Positions 44,080 to 51,077 of a DNA stretch of 64,000 nucleotides are shown here, in pieces. The DNA is from Candidatus Thalassospirochaeta sargassi (GTDB lineage Bacteria > Spirochaetota > Spirochaetia > UBA9216): positions 1 to 64,000 of the forward strand of contig JAQQAL010000017.1 in assembly GCA_028532855.1 (NCBI GenBank), written 5' to 3'. Made by a program: the position numbers and the translations under genes. Within the stretch, counting starts at the first letter, position 1; the number at the start of each line of letters is the position of its first letter. Below the pieces are notes generated by a model. It ran no database searches. It was not told where the DNA came from and worked only from the letters and a program-made list of their open reading frames with translations.

Positions 44080-45396
44080 ATGAAACATTTGGTAAAACTG
44101 GGTGTAGTTTGCCTGGCTAGGACAACATTTGATTATAAGGCAGCCGAAAAGCTGTATGAGAATATAACTGAAAACCTGAAGAAAACTGAAAATGCGGAGA
44201 TAATTGCAATTCCAGGGCTTGTCATTGAACCTGAAGATGCGCATGCGGCAGCACTGAAGCTTGCCGGAAATGACATAGACGGATTGGTAATAATCAGTGG
44301 AACCTTTCACCTTGGTCATCTGGCTCTTGAGCTCGAAAAAATCCTCCATAAACCGATTCTATTGTGGGGACTACCTGAACTTGAATACAATGGAGGCAAG
44401 ATAAGACTCAATTCCGTCTGCGGCGTAAACCTGAATGCGTCCAACCTTTATAAAAGCGGTGTCCGTAATTATCACGTAAATGTCGGCTCATCGATTGACA
44501 ACGACTGGGTAGACGCTTTGAGAATAGCTGCCGCACTCCGGAATGCTCACATCGGCCTGCTTGGCTACAGGGCCAAGGGGTTTTTCAACCTGGGGGTTTA
44601 TGATCTCAACGTCTACAGCAAGATGGGACTTCTGATAGACCATTATGAACTCACCGAAGTCTGGAATCGCGAAGTGCCTGAAGAAGCATTATCAGCCAGA
44701 CTCAGACAGCTGAAAGAAATCTTCGAAACCGATGAACTTTCCAACGAGCAGATAATCAGAGTTGCCGAGCTATCGGTAAAACTCAACAGCTTTATGGACG
44801 ACAACAAACTCTCGGCTGCTGCAATCAGATGCTGGCCCGAATTCGCTGCAGAGTTCGGTATATCACCATGCGCCGCCATGTCTGTGCTTCAGAGCGAAGG
44901 CAGGATAATAGCCTGCGAGGGGGACATTGAAGGTGCAATCTCAATGCTTGCCCATTCAGCCGCAGGTGCTGAAACACCCTATCTCTTTGATTTCTCCCAG
45001 GTCGATTTCAGCGAAGACAGCGCCCTTCTCTGGCACTGCGGCGTAGCCCCCTGCAACCTCTGGGACGGTAGATGCAGCCGCTCGCTTTCAACCTACTTCG
45101 CGGGAGGCAAGGGCGTAACGGCAGATTTCGTACTGAAAGACGGGAATATCTCAGTTGTAAGGTTTGATTCAGCCGGAACCGAATATCGTATTTTCATAAC
45201 CACCGGAAAAGTAATTCCCATGGAAAAGGAATTGAAAGGAACATATATGAAAACAAGATTTGAAAAACCGGTGAAAGATGTTCTTCAGACTGTTGTGGAC
45301 AACGGAATAGCTCATCACGCATCTGTTGTATATGGTGATTTCATCAGACCCTTTGAAATATTCGCGAAAATCATGAAATGGAAAATAATTCGCTGA
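44080..45396 (+). CDS. L-fucose/L-arabinose isomerase-like sugar isomerase
   Basis: A 438-residue protein with the fucose/arabinose isomerase fold. Residues 1-150 are a Rossmann-like region (LGVVCLARTTFDYKAAEKLY, GLVIISGTFHLGHLA). The isomerase core has LGYRAKGFFNLGVYDLNVYS near 170, AIRCWPEFAAEFGISPCAAM near 265 and IACEGDIEGAISML near 290, the usual spots of the Mn2+ ligands. The C-terminal part is the beta-barrel domain. It is shorter than FucI (about 590) and nearer the unassigned isomerase-like group. It overlaps the GH31 gene by 19 bases and lies under the ROK operator. It likely converts the aldose released by that glycosidase to a ketose. Confidence 0.8.
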   Translation: MKHLVKLGVVCLARTTFDYKAAEKLYENITENLKKTENAEIIAIPGLVIEPEDAHAAALKLAGNDIDGLVIISGTFHLGHLALELEKILHKPILLWGLPELEYNGGKIRLNSVCGVNLNASNLYKSGVRNYHVNVGSSIDNDWVDALRIAAALRNAHIGLLGYRAKGFFNLGVYDLNVYSKMGLLIDHYELTEVWNREVPEEALSARLRQLKEIFETDELSNEQIIRVAELSVKLNSFMDDNKLSAAAIRCWPEFAAEFGISPCAAMSVLQSEGRIIACEGDIEGAISMLAHSAAGAETPYLFDFSQVDFSEDSALLWHCGVAPCNLWDGRCSRSLSTYFAGGKGVTADFVLKDGNISVVRFDSAGTEYRIFITTGKVIPMEKELKGTYMKTRFEKPVKDVLQTVVDNGIAHHASVVYGDFIRPFEIFAKIMKWKIIR

Positions 45397-47429
45397 TGGA
45401 ACTGAAAACCGCTAATAACAGGTTTCTGCTGTACAACGATAAGGGTAAACTGCTGCTTGAACACAGCCAGAGTAAACCGCTGATAAGCGCGGGAATTGGA
45501 GTGCAGAAGGTTATTTCCAAATCCGGATTCTATAAAATGCGGGAAAAAAAGCCAGTAATGACCCTATTTCAAAACTTCAGGATAACTGAACATGAAACCG
45601 GAAAAGCAGAAATTGAATTTATAAGTAACGGCGGAAGTATCATCAGGGCGCGAATAACTGAAAATATTAATGGAATAAAGATCAGATTCAAGGATAGGGG
45701 GCGGCATTTCAACCGCTTCAGCATCAGAATACCAGCCCTCGATGACCAGTTCATCTTCGGCTGCGGGGAACAGTACATGGGACGAAACCTGAGTGGCCGC
45801 AGGGTTCCGATATGGGTTTCTGAACCGGGGGTAGGTAGAAAAATCAATCTGATATCCCTTTTTGCTGCAGTAAGCATGAAACATTATCCCCGATGGTTCA
45901 ACACCTACTATCCCTCACCTGTATGGGTTAGTTCATCCGGCGGCTGGTTCCGATGCAATTCCACTATGTATACTGTCCTTGACTTCACCGATCCCGCCGG
46001 CCATTCAGCATATTTCTGGGGCGTACCCGACTCAATTGAATTCGGGAGGGAAGAAAGCGTTGCGGCCGCAGTAGGAGCCCTGAGCGCCGCGGAAGGCCGC
46101 CAGCCGAAGCTTCCTGAATGGGCTTACGATGGTCTTTGGCTGGGGACCCAGGGTGGAAATGAAAAGGTGTACGCTAAACTCCAGATACTCAGAGACGCCG
46201 GCGTAAAAGTGGGTGCTCTATGGTGCCAGGACTGGGAAGGCCGGCGCAAAACCTCTTTCGGCAGTCAGCTCAGGTGGGCCTGGGAATGGGATCCGCAACT
46301 TTATCCTGATCTTCCGGGTTTCATAAAAAAGCTCAAGGAAGAAGGAGTCAGGTTCCTCGGCTATAACAACACATTTTTAACACCCGGCAGCGATATGTTC
46401 GATGAAGCGGCCGCAAAAGGCTATTTTATAAAAAACCCGGACGGAAGCCCGTCAATGGTTGATGTACCCTTCGATCCCGCGGCACTCGTAGATTTCACTA
46501 ACCCGGAGGCGAAAGCCTGGCTGAAAGAAATTATCAAGAAGAATATGATCGAAATCGGAATGGCAGGCTGGATGGCGGACTTCGGAGAGATGATCCAGCA
46601 TAATACGGTGCTGGCTTCCGGGAAAAACGGGCTGGAGTATCACAACCGTTATCCCGTCGACTGGGCAAAACTCAATCAGGAAGCAGTCTCGGAGAGCGGG
46701 AAACAGGATGAAATAATCTTCTTTATGCGGGCAGGTTATGCTGGAGCTGTGAAAAGAACACCGCTGAACTGGACCGGAGATCAACTCGTTGACTGGAGCA
46801 TAGGAGACGGTCTGCCCAGTGCCATATCAGCATCGCTATCGATGGGGATGAGCGGAGTGGGTTATGTTCATTCCGACATCGGCGGCTACACCGGACTGGC
46901 CTGGAAAAGACGCTCGGAAGAACTGCTGATGCGCTGGACCGAATTTGCCGCATTCACACAGGTAATGCGCTCACATGAGGGAAACCGTCCCGAGAAAAAC
47001 GCCCAGTTCGGCAGCAGCAGCTTTCAGCTTTCTCATCTGGCAAAAATGACGGATGTCTACTGCATGCTGAAACCTGTTCATATGCAGCTGAGCAGTGAAT
47101 ACCGCGAGACCGGACTGCCACCCATACGGCATATGATACTGCACTATCCGGGCATATCCTTCGGAACCCCGGCATGGGCATATCAATATCTTTACGGACG
47201 CGACCTTCTAGTTGCTCCAGTAATAAGACCCCGCAAAAAAACCAGAAAGGTTTATCTGCCTGATGATAACTGGATTCATCTCTGGAGCGGACGGAAATAC
47301 AGCGGGAACAGATTTATCACAATTGAAGCCCCCCTTGGATGCCCCCCTGTTTTCTACCGGATAAATTCAGAACATTTTTCACTGTATAAAAAGATTGGAG
47401 ACAAATACCCGATTAAAGCCCCCCGGTAA
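45378..47429 (+). CDS. GH31 glycosidase, sulfoquinovosidase (YihQ)-like
   Basis: A 683-residue GH31 enzyme. It follows E. coli YihQ closely by eye, with a constant 4-residue offset: Gln284 of QDWEGRRKTSFG (YihQ Gln288), nucleophile Asp401 in WMADFGE (Asp405), acid Asp468 in WTGDQLVDW (Asp472), Trp300 (Trp304) and Tyr504 in SDIGGYT (Tyr508). The YihQ sulfonate-contact Arg301 is Gln297 here, although Arg299 lies two residues on. There is no signal peptide, so it is cytosolic and acts on an imported alpha-glycoside. Sulfoquinovosyl glycerol is the leading candidate, with the Arg change the main doubt. Its end overlaps the convergent ROK gene by 17 bases. Confidence 0.85.
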   Translation: MENNSLMELKTANNRFLLYNDKGKLLLEHSQSKPLISAGIGVQKVISKSGFYKMREKKPVMTLFQNFRITEHETGKAEIEFISNGGSIIRARITENINGIKIRFKDRGRHFNRFSIRIPALDDQFIFGCGEQYMGRNLSGRRVPIWVSEPGVGRKINLISLFAAVSMKHYPRWFNTYYPSPVWVSSSGGWFRCNSTMYTVLDFTDPAGHSAYFWGVPDSIEFGREESVAAAVGALSAAEGRQPKLPEWAYDGLWLGTQGGNEKVYAKLQILRDAGVKVGALWCQDWEGRRKTSFGSQLRWAWEWDPQLYPDLPGFIKKLKEEGVRFLGYNNTFLTPGSDMFDEAAAKGYFIKNPDGSPSMVDVPFDPAALVDFTNPEAKAWLKEIIKKNMIEIGMAGWMADFGEMIQHNTVLASGKNGLEYHNRYPVDWAKLNQEAVSESGKQDEIIFFMRAGYAGAVKRTPLNWTGDQLVDWSIGDGLPSAISASLSMGMSGVGYVHSDIGGYTGLAWKRRSEELLMRWTEFAAFTQVMRSHEGNRPEKNAQFGSSSFQLSHLAKMTDVYCMLKPVHMQLSSEYRETGLPPIRHMILHYPGISFGTPAWAYQYLYGRDLLVAPVIRPRKKTRKVYLPDDNWIHLWSGRKYSGNRFITIEAPLGCPPVFYRINSEHFSLYKKIGDKYPIKAPR

Positions 47430-48594
47430 AATACTCCTGGAAAACAATGTCGCAGGCGCCCATTCCGGCCTGCATTGGATCATAGAGAACCGCCTCCAGC
47501 CTGTATTCTCCGGCTATTCCATTGCAGTTAAGGATATCTGATGCTCCATCTGCAAGTCTGCGACTCAACTCAAGACTGCGGCTTATTATTAGAAACTTTC
47601 CCGGAGACAGAAGCTGGTTAAGGTTTCTGATTGCATATGCAAGCACTTCCGCTTTTTCATCAAGCACAGGGGCAAGTTTATCAGCCGGCTCACCGGAAGC
47701 GTAAAGTGCTGATTCCAGGTCAGTGATATTATCAATCCCTGCAGCCTTCCTAGTGGCCGTTAGAATGGCTTCCTCCGAAAGCAGGGTTTCAAGGCATCCC
47801 TTTGATCCGCATGAGCAGATATCTCCGTCAGGATCAATCGACATATGACCTATTTCCATTGTTGTGATATTTGAAGAAGTAAGAACCCGGCCCTGATTAA
47901 TGTAGCTTCCGCCTACTCCGCCCCTTATAAGAACGGCCATGATATTTCCGTCGTTCTCCATCTTTTTACTGTGATATTCATTCAGCGCTATTACCGAACA
48001 GTTATTATGAACAATTACAGGCACATTGAACTTATCCTCAAAAAACTCAGTAATATTGAAATCATTCAACCCATCTATCCTGGAATAGAACAAAACCTTT
48101 CCGGTTTCAATATCTACCCTGCCCGGTGCACCGATTCCTATCCCTGCAAGCTGTCCCGGCACTATACCTGCGGCCTTAAGCGAACGCTCTATAAGACTGG
48201 ACACTTTCCTGACAACAGCCTGGCTGCCTTTATCAGGATCGACATTCAGACTGTCCGAATACACCGGCTCTCTGACAAAATTTGAAATTACAACAGAAGC
48301 GGAACGCGACCAGAACTCAACTCCAACGACATAAAGGGCCTCCGGATTGAGCCTGTAGTAAACAGGCTTTCGCCCCTTCCGATCTGATGAAACCTTTCGG
48401 GCATCGGAAACTTCAATCAGCCCGTCTTCTTCAAGGTTTGTAAAAATACGCAGGATAGTAGGAGGCTTAAGTCCGGTTATTTCAACAGCCTCGCTCTGGG
48501 AAAAAACTTTTTCCTGCTGAATTAACCTGAGGACAAGTTTTTCATTTACCTTTCTGATGTCATTTCCCCGCAAAGCGGTCTTACTGTTTCTCAT
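47413..48594 (-). CDS. ROK-family transcriptional repressor
   Basis: A 393-residue NagC/XylR-type repressor. An N-terminal winged helix covers residues 15-70 (LRLIQQEKVFSQSEAVEITG, LKPPTILRIFTNLEEDGLIE). The ROK sugar-binding core follows: GIGIGAPGRVD, IMAVLIRGGVGGSYINQG, EIGHMSIDPDG and zinc site ICSCGSKGCLETL. The catalytic Asp of ROK kinases (N-D-A) is replaced: NNCSVIALNEY, so it should bind sugar without phosphorylating it. It sits between the GH31 and transketolase operons. A palindrome lies before its own start and matching sites lie before three neighbouring operons, so it is probably the local regulator. Confidence 0.93.
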   Translation of the reverse strand: MRNSKTALRGNDIRKVNEKLVLRLIQQEKVFSQSEAVEITGLKPPTILRIFTNLEEDGLIEVSDARKVSSDRKGRKPVYYRLNPEALYVVGVEFWSRSASVVISNFVREPVYSDSLNVDPDKGSQAVVRKVSSLIERSLKAAGIVPGQLAGIGIGAPGRVDIETGKVLFYSRIDGLNDFNITEFFEDKFNVPVIVHNNCSVIALNEYHSKKMENDGNIMAVLIRGGVGGSYINQGRVLTSSNITTMEIGHMSIDPDGDICSCGSKGCLETLLSEEAILTATRKAAGIDNITDLESALYASGEPADKLAPVLDEKAEVLAYAIRNLNQLLSPGKFLIISRSLELSRRLADGASDILNCNGIAGEYRLEAVLYDPMQAGMGACDIVFQEYFTGGL

Positions 48595-48636
48595 GGTATG
48601 TATTGTATTTATGTTTCCCGATTCTGTAAAGTGGAT

Positions 48637-48657
48637 TTTCTTACATGATGTAAGAAA
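48637..48657 (-). promoter_or_regulatory. ROK operator, autoregulatory site
   Basis: TTTCTTAC-ATGAT-GTAAGAAA is a perfect 8-base-arm palindrome 43 bases before the ROK start codon (48594, minus strand). Its core CTTAC-N5-GTAAG equals that of the 39903 site. Confidence 0.75.
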
Positions 48658-48709
48658 CTACCCCGCTCTTCTTTACAAAGCGAATTGCTGATGGTATATT
48701 GTTAATACA

Positions 48710-48727
48710 TTACTTACACTAAGTAAC
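48710..48727 (+). promoter_or_regulatory. ROK operator before the transketolase operon (one strong half-site)
   Basis: TTACTTAC-ACTAA-GTAAC keeps the left half and spacing of the CTTAC-N5-GTAAG site; the right half is GTAAC. It lies 17 bases before the transketolase ATG, with TTGCTG (48685-48690) as a possible -35. It is weaker than the other copies. Confidence 0.6.
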
Positions 48728-48743
48728 TTTAATAGGGGTTATA

Positions 48744-49586
48744 ATGAATACTGAGAAACTTGATTTCCTCACAGAAAAAGCAAAAGAAATAAGAATCAGT
48801 ACTATCGAAATGATTGGAAATCTGGGCGTAGGACATATAGGCGGGGCCCTGTCTATAGTGGAACTGCTCACCGCACTTTATAACGGCATAATGGATATTG
48901 ACCCGGAAGATCCCAAAAAGGCGAACCGCGACAAACTTGTTTTATCCAAGGGGCATGCCGGGCCGGCTCTCTACGCAACCCTGGCAGACAGGGGGTTTTT
49001 CGATAAATCGTGGCTCTCAACCCTTAATGCCGGAGGAACTATGCTTCCGAGTCACTGCGACATGAACCGCACACCGGGGATAGACATGACAACGGGATCT
49101 CTCGGACAGGGGCTTTCCGCAGCAGCAGGCCTATGCCTGTCAAACAGAATGAGCGGCATTGATAAAAGAGTTTTTGCTGTAATCGGAGACGGAGAAAGCA
49201 ACGAGGGCCAGATCTGGGAAGCGGCTATGGCAGCGTCCCAGTTCTGCCTTGACAAGCTGACGGCCTTTACCGACTACAACAAGATGCAGATAGACGGTAT
49301 GACTGCGGATGTAATGGACCTGGGTGATATTGAAGGTAAATGGGCATCCTTCGGATGGGATGTACAGCGAATAGACGGCCATGATATAGAAGCAATTTTT
49401 AATACAGTTGAGAAAGCAGATGTCGAAACGGACAAACCATCGATGATAATTCTAGATACAGTCAAGGGAAAGGGCTGCTTTTTTGCCGAAGGAAACCTGT
49501 CAAATCATAACATGGCTTTCAACAGCACGCAGGCGGCAGAGGCCATTGCCCTGCTCAGGAAGGAGAATAAATATGGGAATGCGTGA
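48744..49586 (+). CDS. Transketolase N-terminal (thiamine-diphosphate-binding) subunit
   Basis: A 280-residue half-size transketolase. GVGHIGGALSIVELLTALYN, LVLSKGHAGPALYATLADRG and the ThDP/Mg motif GDGESNEGQIWEAAMAAS with DYNKMQIDG are all present. The split arrangement (separate N and C subunits) is found in many bacteria and archaea. Substrate is unspecified by sequence. It is the first gene behind the ROK-type operator, and it overlaps the C-terminal subunit by 14 bases. In sulfoglycolysis of the transketolase type, a split transketolase (SqwGH) moves two-carbon units from 6-deoxy-6-sulfofructose to glyceraldehyde-3-phosphate; this pair is a candidate. Confidence 0.93.
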   Translation: MNTEKLDFLTEKAKEIRISTIEMIGNLGVGHIGGALSIVELLTALYNGIMDIDPEDPKKANRDKLVLSKGHAGPALYATLADRGFFDKSWLSTLNAGGTMLPSHCDMNRTPGIDMTTGSLGQGLSAAAGLCLSNRMSGIDKRVFAVIGDGESNEGQIWEAAMAASQFCLDKLTAFTDYNKMQIDGMTADVMDLGDIEGKWASFGWDVQRIDGHDIEAIFNTVEKADVETDKPSMIILDTVKGKGCFFAEGNLSNHNMAFNSTQAAEAIALLRKENKYGNA

Positions 49587-50505
49587 AACTTACACTGAAT
49601 CACTGATCCGGCTTGCGGAAAAAGACGAGCGCATATGTCTTCTTGATGCGGACCTTCGTGTAGGACATGGAACGAAGCCCTTTTACGATCGTTTTCCCGA
49701 TAGAGCAATCAACTGCGGTGTCGCCGAAGCCAACATGCTAGGCATTGCTGCAGGACTTGCCGCAGGCGGAAAAATACCATTTGCAGAAACATTCGGCTGC
49801 TTCGCTGCGCGCAGAGCATTTGATCAATTCTTTATCAGCGGCAATTACGCCGGGCTTAACGTAAAACTGCTCGGCTCCGATCCGGGCGTTACGGCAGCCT
49901 TCAACGGCGGCACACACATGCCCTTTGAAGACTTGGCACTGATGAGGGCAATCCCCGGATTGACAATAGTATCTCCCTGCGACCCCTACTCGCTTGGAGA
50001 ATTAATGGAGCCTCTGGCCTACAGCGACGGCTGTGTCTACCTCAGGATGCCGCGCAAAGCGGAGCAGCAGATATACATGGGTAATGAAAAAATTGAACTC
50101 GGCAGGGGCAAGGTATTAAAAGAGGGTTCAGACATAACCATTGCCGCAACCGGCTTCGTCATGGTTCCGGAGGCACTGAAGGCGGCGGAACTGCTCGATA
50201 AGGATGGAATCAGTGCTGCGGTAATAGACTTTCATACAATAAAACCGCTTGACACCGATCTGATTGAAGAATGGGCCGGAAAAACCACAATGATTGTAAC
50301 AATGGAAAACCATCAGAAAAGCGGCGGATTCGGCGGGGCTGTAGCGGAACATCTGAGCAGTACAAAACCTGTGCCGGTTTTTCGAATCGGCATTGAGGAC
50401 AGATTCGGCCAGGTTGGAACGGAAGCCTTCCTGAAACAGGATTACGGCCTCACTGCGGAGCAGTCTGCTCCGCTTATCAGGGATTTTTTCTATAAGTTGA
50501 AATAG
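49573..50505 (+). CDS. Transketolase C-terminal subunit
   Basis: The ATG at 49573, behind AGGAG and overlapping the N subunit, gives 310 residues. The pyrimidine-binding domain carries the catalytic glutamate in INCGVAEANMLGIAAGLA and the FAETFGCFAARRAFDQ segment. The C-terminal transketolase domain follows (EGSDITIAATGFVMVPEALK, VTMENHQKSGGFGGAVAEHL). The frame is open further upstream (49483), but that part lies in the N subunit. The two proteins form the active enzyme. The gene is 12 bases from the RpiB-like gene. Confidence 0.93.
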   Translation: MGMRETYTESLIRLAEKDERICLLDADLRVGHGTKPFYDRFPDRAINCGVAEANMLGIAAGLAAGGKIPFAETFGCFAARRAFDQFFISGNYAGLNVKLLGSDPGVTAAFNGGTHMPFEDLALMRAIPGLTIVSPCDPYSLGELMEPLAYSDGCVYLRMPRKAEQQIYMGNEKIELGRGKVLKEGSDITIAATGFVMVPEALKAAELLDKDGISAAVIDFHTIKPLDTDLIEEWAGKTTMIVTMENHQKSGGFGGAVAEHLSSTKPVPVFRIGIEDRFGQVGTEAFLKQDYGLTAEQSAPLIRDFFYKLK

Positions 50506-50517
50506 AGGAGAATTAAA

Positions 50518-51003
50518 ATGGCAGAAAAAACAGTTATTGCAATAGCTTCAGACCTGTCCGGGTTTCCACTGAAACGGGCTGTGGCCGAATATCTCAACGG
50601 CCGAAGTGATATAGAAGTAATAGATTTCGGAATTGAATCGGAAGATGTTCCGAAACCCTATTTTGAACAGGCTCCGAAGGTTGCCGAGGCTGTAGCGGAT
50701 GGACGTGCGGAAAAGGGCGTGCTTATCTGCGGCACGGGTCAGGGAATGGCGATAGTCGCAAACAAACACAAGGGTGTTTATGCCTGCGTTGTAGACGGAA
50801 TATTCTCAGGCGAGAGATCTAAGATTATTAACAACGCGAATGTAATAACCATGGGCGGATGGGTAACAGCCCCCTTCCTCGGGGTACAGATTGTTGAAGC
50901 CTGGCTATCCATGGACTTTGCACAGAAAATGGAGTTTAAAAAAGATTTTCTTACCAATGCCTTTGAAAACGTCAGAAAGATTGAGGAGAAAAACTTCGGT
51001 TAG
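50518..51003 (+). CDS. RpiB/LacAB-family isomerase, non-phosphate-sugar variant (SqwI candidate)
   Basis: A 161-residue RpiB-fold protein. The catalytic loop LICGTGQGMAIVANK is intact, with Cys71 and Thr73. Two residues used by ribose-5-phosphate isomerase B are changed: the DH-x-G motif near the start reads SDLSG (His to Leu13), and the ring-opening His of the S-R-Q-H-N-D segment is Ile104 (SKIINNAN). The C-terminal arginine cluster is also not obvious. A substrate without phosphate is therefore likely. The RpiB homologue SqwI of sulfo-transketolase pathways isomerises 4-deoxy-4-sulfoerythrose, which would fit. It closes the transketolase operon before a strong terminator. Confidence 0.82.
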   Translation: MAEKTVIAIASDLSGFPLKRAVAEYLNGRSDIEVIDFGIESEDVPKPYFEQAPKVAEAVADGRAEKGVLICGTGQGMAIVANKHKGVYACVVDGIFSGERSKIINNANVITMGGWVTAPFLGVQIVEAWLSMDFAQKMEFKKDFLTNAFENVRKIEEKNFG

Positions 51004-51024
51004 CTCAAGCCTGAGTCTGAAGAA

Positions 51025-51064
51025 AGCCCCCGGAGATCAAACATTTTCCGGGGGCTATTTTATT
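51025..51064. terminator. Strong bidirectional rho-independent terminator
   Basis: AGCCCCCGGA (51025-51034) pairs with TCCGGGGGCT (51047-51056) around a 12-base loop and is followed by ATTTTATT. It closes the transketolase-RpiB operon and lies 14 bases from the end of the convergent giant lipoprotein gene, which it may also serve. Confidence 0.9.
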
Positions 51065-51077
51065 GTATAAATGATTA

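Noticed and set aside
49483-49572. Earlier start for the transketolase C subunit
   Set aside because: Those residues are read from inside the N-subunit gene and do not resemble transketolase.
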